DNA of 64,000 bases from an uncultured Pelagibacteraceae bacterium (GTDB lineage Bacteria > Pseudomonadota > Alphaproteobacteria > Pelagibacterales > Pelagibacteraceae): NCBI GenBank assembly GCA_902557995.1, contig CACECL010000001.1:62001-126000 (forward strand), in the 5' to 3' direction. The translations under genes and the position numbers were made by a program. A model generated the notes under the pieces. That model searched no databases. It was given only the letters and a program-made list of their open reading frames with translations, and had not been told where the DNA came from. Below, one piece after another: positions 12,213 to 20,486 of the stretch (positions within the stretch are counted from its first letter, which is position 1; every line of letters begins with the position of its first letter).

Positions 12213-13454
12213 ATGAATAAAAATCTTAAAGTAGGAATAGTTGGAGCAGGTATTCAAGGTGTATCTAATGCTTTGTTTCTTCAAAAAAAAGGTTTCGATG
12301 TAACTATTTTTGACAGAGATAACCCAGGTAGCCAAGCCGCCTCTTATGGTAATGCAGGTCACTTTTCACCTTATGCCTCTCTTTCTTTAAACAGAACTGA
12401 TGTTTTAGCAGATGTACCGGCTATGTTGCTTAGTTCTTCAGGTCCACTTGCTTTAAAATGGAATTATGTTCCTAAAATGATTCCATGGTTTATAAAATTT
12501 ATAATGAATACCACTAAAAAAAAGATGATGCATACAGCTAAAAATATGCACCAAATTTTAGATCTAGCTTTACCTGCATATGATGAATTATTTGAAGAGA
12601 TAGACCTTGAAGGTTTAGTTGAAAACAAAGGAATCCTTTATATATGGAATGATAAAGATTTAAAAAGTAGAGAACTAGAAATTAAAGTTAGAAATGAATT
12701 AGGTGTTGAACAACAATTGGTCACTAAAGCCGAAATACACGATCTTGAACCACATATTAAACCATTTTATCATGCAGGCGTTTATTATCCTTATGCAAGA
12801 CATGCAAGAAATCCGAAAAGAATTCTTTTAAAACTATTTGATTTATTTTTGCAAAAAGGTGGCAAATTTAACAAAATAAATATCAAAGATATTAGTTTTG
12901 ATGAAGAAAAACCAGTTTTTAAAACTGAAACTCATAGTTACGTTTTTGATAAAGCAGTAATAGCTTGTGGAGCTTTTTCAAAAAAATTAACAGATAATCT
13001 TGGCGAAAAAATACCATTAGATACAGAGCGTGGATATCATGTTCATTTCAAAAATTGTGATCATTTATTAAGTAGACCCGTAATATTTTCAAACCGTGGA
13101 TTTGGAATTACACCGATGGAACAAGGTTTAAGAGTAGTCGGAACTGTAGAATTTGGTGGATTAGATAATCCATTATCTAAATCAAGAGTTAAAAATTTGA
13201 TAAATAACGCAAAATATATGCTTGGTGATTTACCTGAGCATGAGGATGAGTGGCTAGGATTCAGACCAACTTTACCAGATTTTTTACCTGTTATGGGACC
13301 ATCAAAAAATCATAAAAATATTTATTATTGTTTTGGGCATCATCATTTAGGATGGACTTTAGGTCCAATTTCTGGAAAGATTGTTTCAGGGATGATAGCG
13401 AACGAAAATACAAATCTAGATTTAAAACCTTATAGTTCGCTTAGATTTAGTTAA
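12213..13454 (+). CDS. FAD-dependent amino-acid dehydrogenase/oxidase (DadA-like, DAO family)
   Basis: Flavoenzyme of 413 residues predicted to oxidise an amine or D-amino acid to the imine/keto acid. The N-terminal Rossmann fold has VGIVGAGIQGVSNALFL (residues 7-23) and an acidic end to the second strand (FDRDNPGSQAASYGNAG), as in DadA. The C-terminal part has the flavin-contacting FGHHHLGWTLGP motif. I start at ATG 12213; an earlier in-frame TTG adds only MYNNF, without family support. It begins a six-gene operon; the next gene starts immediately after its stop. D-amino acid dehydrogenase is the best guess; glycine oxidase or another secondary-amine substrate is possible. Confidence 0.82.
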   Translation: MNKNLKVGIVGAGIQGVSNALFLQKKGFDVTIFDRDNPGSQAASYGNAGHFSPYASLSLNRTDVLADVPAMLLSSSGPLALKWNYVPKMIPWFIKFIMNTTKKKMMHTAKNMHQILDLALPAYDELFEEIDLEGLVENKGILYIWNDKDLKSRELEIKVRNELGVEQQLVTKAEIHDLEPHIKPFYHAGVYYPYARHARNPKRILLKLFDLFLQKGGKFNKINIKDISFDEEKPVFKTETHSYVFDKAVIACGAFSKKLTDNLGEKIPLDTERGYHVHFKNCDHLLSRPVIFSNRGFGITPMEQGLRVVGTVEFGGLDNPLSKSRVKNLINNAKYMLGDLPEHEDEWLGFRPTLPDFLPVMGPSKNHKNIYYCFGHHHLGWTLGPISGKIVSGMIANENTNLDLKPYSSLRFS

Positions 13455-14357
13455 GTGACTAAAGATAATAATTTTTTAGCTTATTTATATCTATTTTTAA
13501 CAGTAACTTTCTGGGCAGGAAATTTTGTAGTAGGTAAACTTGCAAGTTTTTATGAAGTTCCACCTTTTTCACTAAATTTTTACCGATGGCTTTTCGCTTG
13601 GTTAATTTTAGCACCTTTTACAATTCCTGAAATATTAGAGAAAAGAAATTATATAATTAAAAACTATAAGCTTTTTATTATTTTGGGAGTTACTAGTATT
13701 ACAGTATTTAATTCAATTGTTTATTATTCATTAAATTTTACTCAGGTGATTAGTGGAGTTTTAATGATTTCAACGATACCTGTGATGATAATGTTGTTTT
13801 CATCAATTTTAAAAATTGAAAAGACAAATATTTTTCAAATTATAGGGGTAGCGTTTTCTTTTGCTGGTGTAATTGTGATTATTACAAAAGCAAATATTGA
13901 GATATTAAAAAGTTTAGATTTCAATAAAGGTGATATTACAATGGTGATAGCAATGTTTTCATGGGCTTTATATTCTACATTGTTAAAGGGGAAACAATAT
14001 GAGTTAACCCAAATATCATTACTTCAAGTAGTAATTACTTTTGGTTTAATATTTTTGATACCAGTTTATTTTATTGAATATCAAATTGGCTTCAGAATTA
14101 ATTTAGAATTACCTTTTATTTTAATTCTATCTTACGTAGTTTTGTTTCCAGGTTTGGCATCTTTTATTTTATGGATAAAAGGAATATCTATGATTGGTGC
14201 TAATCGTTCTGGTGTTTTTTTACATCTAATGCCAATTCTGAGCGCAATAATGGCGATGATTTTTTTTAGTGAAAAATTTATGTTTTATCATATTTTAGGC
14301 GCTTGTTTTATTATTACAGGAATATTGTTATCAAATAAGAAAGTTAAAAATGCTTAA
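13455..14357 (+). CDS. EamA-family (DMT) membrane transporter
   Basis: Ten-helix drug/metabolite transporter of 300 residues with two EamA repeats, the first at about residues 8-140 and the second at about 155-295. The first repeat shows the family FWAGNFVVGK motif, and the second shows MFSWALYSTLLKG. The start is GTG directly after the stop of the amino-acid dehydrogenase gene, and the end overlaps the next gene by 8 nt. Family members commonly export amino acids and related metabolites. Here export or uptake of a substrate of the operon's enzymes is an inference from context only. Confidence 0.85.
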   Translation: MTKDNNFLAYLYLFLTVTFWAGNFVVGKLASFYEVPPFSLNFYRWLFAWLILAPFTIPEILEKRNYIIKNYKLFIILGVTSITVFNSIVYYSLNFTQVISGVLMISTIPVMIMLFSSILKIEKTNIFQIIGVAFSFAGVIVIITKANIEILKSLDFNKGDITMVIAMFSWALYSTLLKGKQYELTQISLLQVVITFGLIFLIPVYFIEYQIGFRINLELPFILILSYVVLFPGLASFILWIKGISMIGANRSGVFLHLMPILSAIMAMIFFSEKFMFYHILGACFIITGILLSNKKVKNA

Positions 14358-15300
14358 AGTTGCTATTTTAGATGATTACCAAAACGTTGCTCAACAGTTT
14401 GTAGATTTAGAAAAACTATCTGGGAAATATGAGTTTAAGATTTTTAGTGAACCTTTTTTAGATGAAGCAGATGCAATTGATCAGTTAGCTGATTTCGAAG
14501 CCTTATTAATTATGAGAGAAAGAACTCCAATTACAAAAAATTTAATTGATAATTTAAATGAATTAAAATTTGTAATCACCAGTGGATTACGAAATAAATC
14601 TATTGATTTAGAGGCTGCAAAGAAAAGAAAAATTATAGTTTGTGGTACAGATATCAATCTAAACCCAACACCTGAATTAACTTGGGCACTAATTCTTGGT
14701 TTAGCTAGAAATTTTAAGGAAGAGTTTGATAATATGTACCAAGGTTATTGGCAAACAACTATAGGTGTAGAATTAAAAGGAAAAATCTTAGGATTAATTG
14801 GTCTAGGCAGAGTAGGTACAGAAGTTGCAAAAATTGGAAAAGCATTTGGAATGCAAGTAATGGCTTGGAGTGAAAACTTGAGCTTAGACAAGTGTAAAGA
14901 ATTAGATGTGCTCCCTTGTAGTAAAGACGACTTAATTATAAATTCTGATGTACTGTCAATTCACGTTCAAGGAGGTGAAAGATACAAAGATTGTATTACC
15001 ATAAAAGAATTTGATAAAATGAAAAAAACAGCATTTTTGATTAATACTTCTAGAGGACCCATTGTTAATGAAGATGATTTAATTATTGCTTTATCAACTA
15101 ATGTAATTGCTGGTGCAGGAATTGATGTATATGAAAAAGAGCCTTTACCTGAGAATAATAAGCTTAGATTTTTACCAAATGCATTGCTTACTCCTCATAT
15201 AGGCTATGTAACAGCTGAAAATTATAGCATTTTTTATAACCAAATGATTGAAGGACTAGAGGCTTGTGTAAATGGAAAGCCTATCAGAGTTCTAGAGTAA
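14350..15300 (+). CDS. D-isomer-specific 2-hydroxyacid dehydrogenase family protein
   Basis: NAD-dependent oxidoreductase of 316 residues, related to phosphoglycerate dehydrogenase. The nucleotide-binding motif is GLIGLGRVGTEVAKI near residue 154. The catalytic Arg is in NTSRGPIVNE near 235, the Glu in GIDVYEKEP near 263, and the His in LTPHIGY near 282. It lacks the C-terminal ACT domain, so it is probably not the regulated serine-pathway enzyme. It overlaps the EamA gene by 8 nt and is followed 2 nt later by a deacetylase-family gene. The substrate is not determinable. Confidence 0.85.
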   Translation: MLKVAILDDYQNVAQQFVDLEKLSGKYEFKIFSEPFLDEADAIDQLADFEALLIMRERTPITKNLIDNLNELKFVITSGLRNKSIDLEAAKKRKIIVCGTDINLNPTPELTWALILGLARNFKEEFDNMYQGYWQTTIGVELKGKILGLIGLGRVGTEVAKIGKAFGMQVMAWSENLSLDKCKELDVLPCSKDDLIINSDVLSIHVQGGERYKDCITIKEFDKMKKTAFLINTSRGPIVNEDDLIIALSTNVIAGAGIDVYEKEPLPENNKLRFLPNALLTPHIGYVTAENYSIFYNQMIEGLEACVNGKPIRVLE

Positions 15301-15302
15301 AA

Positions 15303-16202
15303 ATGGATCTCCCTGTTGTTAATCACGAGGATTATTTTGCTAAAATTGGTGATGATCACAAATTTCCAATTAATAAATTTGGAGAACTAGCAAACTACTT
15401 AATCCAAAATAAAATAGTAAAAAAATTTCACAAACCATTACCTTGCTCATTTGAAACGTTAAGTTATGCACATTCAAAAAATTATATTTTAGATATTCAA
15501 AACAAAACTTTAAGTAAAGAGGGAGTAAAAAAAATCGGATTTCCACTTGTAGATAGTGTTGTGCAAAGATCTTTAGTTGCTACAGGTGGAACTGTGCTAG
15601 CATCTAAACTTGCAATAAATTATGGAATCTCATGTAATACCGCGGGTGGTAGTCACCACGCAAGTTATGATGGAGGTGCAGGTTATTGTGTATTTAATGA
15701 TGTTGCTGTTGGGTCACATTATTTACTTAATAGAGGTCTAGCTAATAAAATTTTAATCGTTGATTTAGATGTTCATCAAGGAAATGGTAATTCAGAAATT
15801 TTTAAAGATAATAGAAGTGTTTTTACGTTTAGCATGCATTCAAAAACCAATTATCCAGCAAAGAAATCAAATAGCAATTTAGATGTAGAACTTGAGGACA
15901 ACTTAGAGGATGATGCTTATATAAAGACTCTCAAACATTATTTAAAAGAACTTAATCAAGAAAATTTTGATTTTGTTTTTTATATTGCTGGCGTAGATAT
16001 TCATTTTAATGACCGATTAGGAAAATTAAAAATCTCTGACGAGGGCATTCAATTAAGAGATGAACTTGTGGTAGAAAACTTTTTTTCTAGACGAATACCA
16101 TTTTGTGGGGTTTTGGGTGGTGGTTATAATAAAGATTTTAATAAACTTGTTGAATTACATTCAATGTTACATCAATCTTGTGCTAAATATATAAGTTTAT
16201 GA
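15303..16202 (+). CDS. Histone-deacetylase-superfamily amidohydrolase
   Basis: Zinc-dependent deacetylase-fold protein of 299 residues, close to the compact class IV-like bacterial members. Visible active-site elements are the paired histidines GGSHHAS (His118, His119), the zinc ligands in VDLDVHQGNG (Asp156, His158), a third Asp in AGVDIH near 231, and the transition-state Tyr in GGGYN near 277. Bacterial relatives remove acetyl groups from polyamines or other small amides, or act on protein lysines. I use ATG 15303; the 13-codon upstream extension lies inside the preceding gene. Its place beside an amino-acid dehydrogenase suggests a small acylated amine substrate, which is inference. Confidence 0.85.
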   Translation: MDLPVVNHEDYFAKIGDDHKFPINKFGELANYLIQNKIVKKFHKPLPCSFETLSYAHSKNYILDIQNKTLSKEGVKKIGFPLVDSVVQRSLVATGGTVLASKLAINYGISCNTAGGSHHASYDGGAGYCVFNDVAVGSHYLLNRGLANKILIVDLDVHQGNGNSEIFKDNRSVFTFSMHSKTNYPAKKSNSNLDVELEDNLEDDAYIKTLKHYLKELNQENFDFVFYIAGVDIHFNDRLGKLKISDEGIQLRDELVVENFFSRRIPFCGVLGGGYNKDFNKLVELHSMLHQSCAKYISL

Positions 16203-16573
16203 CAAAAAAAATAAATCCAAATTTAACTGCTGAGCAAAAACTAATTTTATTTGAGGAAGGCACTGAACGTGCTGGATCAAGTGAACTTAATCATGAAAAA
16301 AGGGAAGGAAGTTTTCATTGTGCAAACTGTGGAGAAAAATTATTTGACTCGAAAACGAAATATGAGAGTGGATCAGGTTGGCCTTCTTTTTATGAGTCTC
16401 TACCAGATGTATTTGAAACAAAAACAGATCACTATTTAGGTTACGCAAGAACCGAATATCATTGTAAAAAATGTGGCGGACATCATGGTCATATATTTGA
16501 AGATGGTCCTAAACCAACCGGAAAGAGATTTTGCAATAATGGAGTATGTTTAGTTTTTAAACCAAAGAGCTAA
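16199..16573 (+). CDS. msrB: Peptide-methionine (R)-S-oxide reductase MsrB
   Basis: Cytoplasmic repair enzyme of 124 residues that reduces methionine-R-sulfoxide. The zinc site is formed by Cys41/Cys44 (CANCGEKLF) and Cys89/Cys92 (CKKCGGHHGH). The catalytic Cys112 is in RFCNNG. The GSGWPSF motif near residue 58 is also typical. It overlaps the deacetylase-family gene by four bases (ATGA) and is followed by the DUF1479 gene after 5 nt. Confidence 0.96.
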   Translation: MTKKINPNLTAEQKLILFEEGTERAGSSELNHEKREGSFHCANCGEKLFDSKTKYESGSGWPSFYESLPDVFETKTDHYLGYARTEYHCKKCGGHHGHIFEDGPKPTGKRFCNNGVCLVFKPKS

Positions 16574-16578
16574 ATTTA

Positions 16579-17811
16579 ATGTTTAAAGATATTGATATAA
16601 AGGCAATTAAAAAAGAATTAAGAAATTTTTCAAAAAATTACATAGAAAATTTTAATAAAATAGAAAAATTTGTAAAATCTGAAATAGATGAAATTTTAAC
16701 TCTTAAAAAAAACAATAAATCTATAATTCCTGAGATAAGTTTTAATCAGATAGATCAGGAAAATATTCAAGAAATAAGCAATATTAAAAAAAGAGGCTGT
16801 GTAATTATCCGTGATGTTTTTGATGACAAAATGATACAGAATTTGAATGAGAAATTAGAGAAATACATCGATGAAAATAATTATTATGAGGATCAAAAAA
16901 AAAAATCTAATTTAGATAAATATTTTAGTGACTTACAGTCTGCAAAACCTCAAATTTATGGTCTTTATTGGTCAAGAGCGCAGATTGAAATTAGACACTC
17001 AGAGCGAATGGCTAAAGTAAAAAAATGGCTTAATAATCTTTGGATTTATGAAAACTCTGAATATAAAGTTTTTGATCCAAATAAAGAATTATCTTATGCA
17101 GATAGAGTAAGAAGAAGAGAGCCAGGGGATGATACTTTGGGACTTTCTCCTCATTGTGATGCTGGATCAATTGAAAGATGGACTGACAGTTATTATCAAA
17201 AAATTTATAGAGATATTTTTTCTGACAACTTTGAAAAATATAATCCATTTGAAGCAAAGTATAGAGATAGAACAATAGAGTTCGAGTCTCCTGCAGTTGC
17301 ACATGTATTTAGAACATTTCAAGGATGGACTGCTTTAACAGAGCAAGGACCAAGTGACGGAACTTTACAATTAATACCTATTGCTAAAGGAATTGCTTAT
17401 GTTTTAACCAGAGCATTACTAGATGATGTTGAAGAAAATGAATTGTGCGGATCAAAACTTGGTAGAGCTTTATCAGTAAATAAAGATTATCATTCATTAC
17501 TGTTAAAAGGTTTAGTTTCAATTCCAAAAATGAAGCCAGGTGACACTGTTTGGTGGCATCCGGATGTTGTTCATGCCGTTGAAGACAAGCATTCAGGAAA
17601 AAATTATTCAAATGTTGTTTACGTTGGTGCAACGCCTTATTGTAAAAAAAATCTAGATTATACATTAAAACAATCAAAAAAATTTTTGGAAGGAAAGAGT
17701 CCACCAGATTTTGCGTCTGAAGATTATGAAATTAACTATAAAGATAGAGTTAAATTAAAAGATTTAAACTCTTTAGCTAAGAAACAATTAGCTTTAGAAG
17801 AATGGAATTAA
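16579..17811 (+). CDS. DUF1479 (YbiU-like) putative Fe(II)/2-oxoglutarate oxygenase
   Basis: Protein of 410 residues of the DUF1479 family. A charged N-terminal helical region (about 1-60) precedes KKRGCVIIRDVF, the usual entry to the cupin core. The probable iron triad is His192 and Asp194 in SPHCDAGS, and His332 in HPDVVHAVED. RTFQGWTALTEQGPSDGTL and PGDTVWWHPD are strong family signatures. The substrate of the family is unknown to me. It is the last gene of the six-gene operon and converges on grxC, with the two stop codons overlapping. Confidence 0.85.
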   Translation: MFKDIDIKAIKKELRNFSKNYIENFNKIEKFVKSEIDEILTLKKNNKSIIPEISFNQIDQENIQEISNIKKRGCVIIRDVFDDKMIQNLNEKLEKYIDENNYYEDQKKKSNLDKYFSDLQSAKPQIYGLYWSRAQIEIRHSERMAKVKKWLNNLWIYENSEYKVFDPNKELSYADRVRRREPGDDTLGLSPHCDAGSIERWTDSYYQKIYRDIFSDNFEKYNPFEAKYRDRTIEFESPAVAHVFRTFQGWTALTEQGPSDGTLQLIPIAKGIAYVLTRALLDDVEENELCGSKLGRALSVNKDYHSLLLKGLVSIPKMKPGDTVWWHPDVVHAVEDKHSGKNYSNVVYVGATPYCKKNLDYTLKQSKKFLEGKSPPDFASEDYEINYKDRVKLKDLNSLAKKQLALEEWN

Positions 17812-18065
17812 TTATTTAAAAGATCTTGAAGTTTATTTTCTTTTTCTAATGCTCTTACTTCATCATAACCACCAATATGCTGGTTATCAAAAAAAATTTG
17901 TGGAATAGTTCTTTTTCCATTAGCTTTTTTAATCATTTCATCCATTGCTCCATCAACTTTTGAAATATCAATTTCATTATAAGGCGCATTATTTCTAGCT
18001 AATAATCTTTTTGCAGCCTCACAATAATTACATAGCGGACCTGTATACATGGTAATTTTTTTCAT
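17808..18065 (-). CDS. grxC: Glutaredoxin 3
   Basis: Small thiol oxidoreductase of 85 residues. The redox motif is CNYC (Cys12, Cys15) after the first beta strand, and the cis-proline and glutathione-binding part is TIPQIFFDNQHIGGYDE. It lies 3 nt downstream of a TIGR03643-type gene in the same direction. Its 3' end overlaps the stop of the convergent DUF1479 gene by 4 nt, with no terminator between. Confidence 0.94.
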   Translation of the reverse strand: MKKITMYTGPLCNYCEAAKRLLARNNAPYNEIDISKVDGAMDEMIKKANGKRTIPQIFFDNQHIGGYDEVRALEKENKLQDLLNN

Positions 18066-18068
18066 TAA

Positions 18069-18365
18069 CTATAGATAGTCACCTTTTTTAATTTTACTAG
18101 CTATTTCTTTTCTAGAATATTCAAATTTTTTTCGATGTTTTATACTTTTTTGGTTTACTCTTTTTCTCCATAACCTGAAAGATGATGGTTTTAGAGATCT
18201 TCGCATAATTTTAATTACATCAGATTCTTTCTTCCCTGTTTTTTTTTCAATTTCCTCGAAAGTGATCCTATCTGCCCAGGCTGCCCAAATGATCCAATCC
18301 GGATCGTCCATTTTGGGCTCAGGATTTTTGACTCTTGTAATTGGTCTGTGACCTTTTTTTTTCAT
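18069..18365 (-). CDS. TIGR03643 family protein (uncharacterised)
   Basis: Basic protein of 98 residues with the pattern DDPDWIIWAAWADRITFEEIEKKTG near residue 21 and MRRSLKPSSFRLWRKRV near 49, as in the TIGR03643 family found in marine and other proteobacteria. The middle looks like a small helix-turn-helix, consistent with nucleic-acid binding, but no function is known to me. It is co-directional with grxC. The intergenic region on its 5' side carries the LysE leader on the other strand. Confidence 0.75.
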   Translation of the reverse strand: MKKKGHRPITRVKNPEPKMDDPDWIIWAAWADRITFEEIEKKTGKKESDVIKIMRRSLKPSSFRLWRKRVNQKSIKHRKKFEYSRKEIASKIKKGDYL

Positions 18366-18416
18366 AAATCCTTTATATTTGAAAAAAATATTTAATGCAT
18401 TTTTTTTAGCCTTTGA

Positions 18417-18475
18417 TATTATGTTTCAGATAGTCCTTCTTAGCCATCTTTAGCTCCCGGTTTTTAAGGACTATC
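18417..18475 (+). promoter_or_regulatory. Promoter -10 and structured leader hairpin sequestering the LysE ribosome-binding site
   Basis: A -10-like TATTAT (18417-18422) is placed so that transcription would begin near 18429, exactly at the first base of a long hairpin. The outer stem is GATAGTCCTT (18429-18438) with AAGGACTATC (18466-18475), ten perfect pairs. An inner stem AGCC/GGTT (18443-18446 with 18459-18462) closes a 12-nt loop containing AGCTCCC. The 3' arm includes AAGGA, the only Shine-Dalgarno candidate before the ATG at 18483, so folding would hide it. No named riboswitch class is recognised. Confidence 0.5.
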
Positions 18476-18482
18476 CTTTTAT

Positions 18483-19097
18483 ATGCTCCCCCTAGATTTT
18501 ATACTTTATCTACAGATAATTATTTTTTTATTTATTACACCCGGAACTCCCAGGATTGTAATTATCTCTTATTCAATGAATTATGGAGTCGGAAAATGTA
18601 TATGGTCTGCTTTAGGTGATGTAACAGCAAATTTGATTCAAGCAACTTTAGTTATTTTTGTCATTGGATCTTTTTTTTCAGAGAACTCAATCATACTTAA
18701 TGCGTTTAAATGGATTGGAATAATTTATTTATTATATTTAGCTTATGATATTTATAAATCTCGACCAAAAAGTATTTCAAGCGAAGGAGAAATAGAAAAA
18801 AGTAACTTATCTTTTTTTAGAGATGGTTTTTTAGTTGCAGGTACAAGCCCTAAGGCTTGGATGTTTTTTCCTTTTATTTTTCCTCAATTTATTGACTTTA
18901 ATTCTAATTTATTGGTTCAATTTGCAATTTTAATTACAACTTACATCGTTTTAGATTTTTTATCTTTGATTGGTTATGCAATGCTCGCACAAAAATTAAT
19001 AAAGTGGATAACTGCTAATCCAAAAACAATTAATACAATTTCTGCGAGTGTTTTAGTAATTATTGCCGTAATAATTGTTGTAACTCAACAATATTAA
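18483..19097 (+). CDS. LysE/RhtB-family amino-acid exporter
   Basis: Inner-membrane exporter of 204 residues with about six hydrophobic segments. It has the family's N-terminal FITPGTPRIVIISYSMNYG motif (residues 17-35; consensus PGP becomes PGT here) and a central conserved AGTSPKAWMFF (residues 119-129; consensus NPKA). Exporters of this family remove excess lysine, threonine, homoserine or similar amino acids. The gene stands alone between a minus-strand pair and the next operon. Translation is probably controlled by the hairpin immediately upstream, which contains its Shine-Dalgarno. Confidence 0.85.
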   Translation: MLPLDFILYLQIIIFLFITPGTPRIVIISYSMNYGVGKCIWSALGDVTANLIQATLVIFVIGSFFSENSIILNAFKWIGIIYLLYLAYDIYKSRPKSISSEGEIEKSNLSFFRDGFLVAGTSPKAWMFFPFIFPQFIDFNSNLLVQFAILITTYIVLDFLSLIGYAMLAQKLIKWITANPKTINTISASVLVIIAVIIVVTQQY

Positions 19098-19120
19098 TTA
19101 GATTTGGCCTTTATTGCCAC

Positions 19121-19149
19121 TTGCATAAAATAAAATTTCTTTATTTAAT
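19121..19149 (+). promoter_or_regulatory. Possible promoter for the binding-protein gene at 19184
   Basis: TTGCAT (19121-19126) and TTTAAT (19144-19149) are separated by 17 nt and lie 34 nt before the ATG. A good Shine-Dalgarno (AAAGAGGAAAT) precedes the start. The boxes are weak matches in AT-rich DNA. Confidence 0.3.
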
Positions 19150-19183
19150 CATTACATAATTAATTAATTAAAGAGGAAATAAA

Positions 19184-20422
19184 ATGAGATTAAATAAAAT
19201 AATTTTAAGTTTTGTTTCTGCATTAGTAATTTTATTCTCAACTTCAGTTGCATCATTTGCAAAAGTTGTTGGTGACAAAATTATTTTAGGTGCTGCTATT
19301 TCCCTAACTGGTAAATACTCATCTAATGGTGTTCATACTCAAAATGGTTATAACATGGCCGTTGACAGAATTAACAGCATGGGTGGTGTTAAAGTGGGTG
19401 GAAAGACTTACAAGTTTGACATTATTTATTACGATGATGAATCAAACCCTAAGAGAGCCGCACAACTTGCAGAAAGATTAATATCACAAGATGGTGTTGA
19501 GTTTATGCTTGGCCCTTACAGTTCTGGTTTAACTAAAGCGATTGCACCAGTAACTGAAAAATATGGTGTTCCAATGGTTGAAGCAAATGGTGCATCTAGA
19601 TCTTTGTTTACAAAAGGTTACAAATATCTATTTGCTGTATTAGCTCCGGCTAACTTATATCTTGATGTTGCTATCGAAACAGCGGTTGAGTTAAATGGTG
19701 GAAAACCAGTAAGAATTGCACAAGCATTTGAACAAGATGCATTCTCACAAGACGTTAGATTAGGTATTTTAGATGCTGCAGAAAGAACTGGTTCTAAAAT
19801 CATAATCGACGATAAATTACCTAAAGAGCTAAATGATATGGCTGCTACTTTGGTTAAAGTAAAACAAATGAAACCAGATGTACTTGTCGTGTCAGGCCAC
19901 ACAAAAGGCGCGTTAACTGCGATCAGACAAATTGCTGAAATGAAAGTTGATGTTCCTATGTTGGCTATGACTCACTGTGATGCTGCAAAGCTATCTAAAC
20001 AGCATGGTAAAAATTCACAGTATGCACTTTGTGCTTCTCAATGGCACAAGTCATTAACTTATAAAGATGACTTCTTTAAAGATGGTATGACTTATGCGGC
20101 AGACTTTGAGAAAGAGTTTGGATACGATCCACCTTACCAATCTGCTGAGTCTTCAGCTGCTTTATTGGTGTTCAAAGATGCATTTGAAAGAGCTAATTCT
20201 TTCGATCAAAAGAAAGTAAGAGATGCTCTTGCAGCTACGAATATGCAAACATTCTATGGAAATATCAAATTTGCACCTGGCGGTCAGAACGTTGACAAGC
20301 CAATGGTACTTTTCCAAGTAATGTGTGATGCTTCAGGAAGTTGTGAAAACAAAGTTGTTGCTCCATTAAAATGGGCTTCTGCTAAGTTGATTCATCCAAT
20401 TCCTAAGTGGTCAGAAAGATAA
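19184..20422 (+). CDS. Branched-chain/amide-type ABC transporter substrate-binding protein (LivK-like)
   Basis: Periplasmic receptor of 412 residues from the type I binding-protein family (Peripla_BP_6). A signal peptide ends near residue 26 (SVASFA). The mature start IILGAAISLTGKYSSNG and the LAERLISQDGVEFMLGPYSSG region near 92-112 are typical. The clear Shine-Dalgarno and the terminator hairpin behind it suggest high expression. It is followed by a full set of two permeases and two ATPases. The ligand could be branched-chain or other amino acids, amides or urea; the sequence does not decide. Confidence 0.88.
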   Translation: MRLNKIILSFVSALVILFSTSVASFAKVVGDKIILGAAISLTGKYSSNGVHTQNGYNMAVDRINSMGGVKVGGKTYKFDIIYYDDESNPKRAAQLAERLISQDGVEFMLGPYSSGLTKAIAPVTEKYGVPMVEANGASRSLFTKGYKYLFAVLAPANLYLDVAIETAVELNGGKPVRIAQAFEQDAFSQDVRLGILDAAERTGSKIIIDDKLPKELNDMAATLVKVKQMKPDVLVVSGHTKGALTAIRQIAEMKVDVPMLAMTHCDAAKLSKQHGKNSQYALCASQWHKSLTYKDDFFKDGMTYAADFEKEFGYDPPYQSAESSAALLVFKDAFERANSFDQKKVRDALAATNMQTFYGNIKFAPGGQNVDKPMVLFQVMCDASGSCENKVVAPLKWASAKLIHPIPKWSER

Positions 20423-20433
20423 AATAAAATACT

Positions 20434-20464
20434 AAAGCCCCCTAGTCATAGGGGGCTTTTTTTT
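20434..20464 (+). terminator. Rho-independent-type hairpin after the binding-protein gene
   Basis: AAAGCCCCCTA (20434-20444) pairs perfectly with TAGGGGGCTTT (20449-20459) around a GTCA loop and is followed by a T-run to 20464. It lies 11 nt after the binding-protein stop and 22 nt before the first permease gene, so it should reduce read-through into the membrane components. Confidence 0.85.
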
Positions 20465-20486
20465 ATATAACCCAAAAATACTTTTT

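Noticed and set aside
18429..18475. tRNA or tmRNA fragment
   Set aside because: The stem-loop has no cloverleaf, T-arm or CCA end, and it sits exactly over an ORF's ribosome-binding region.
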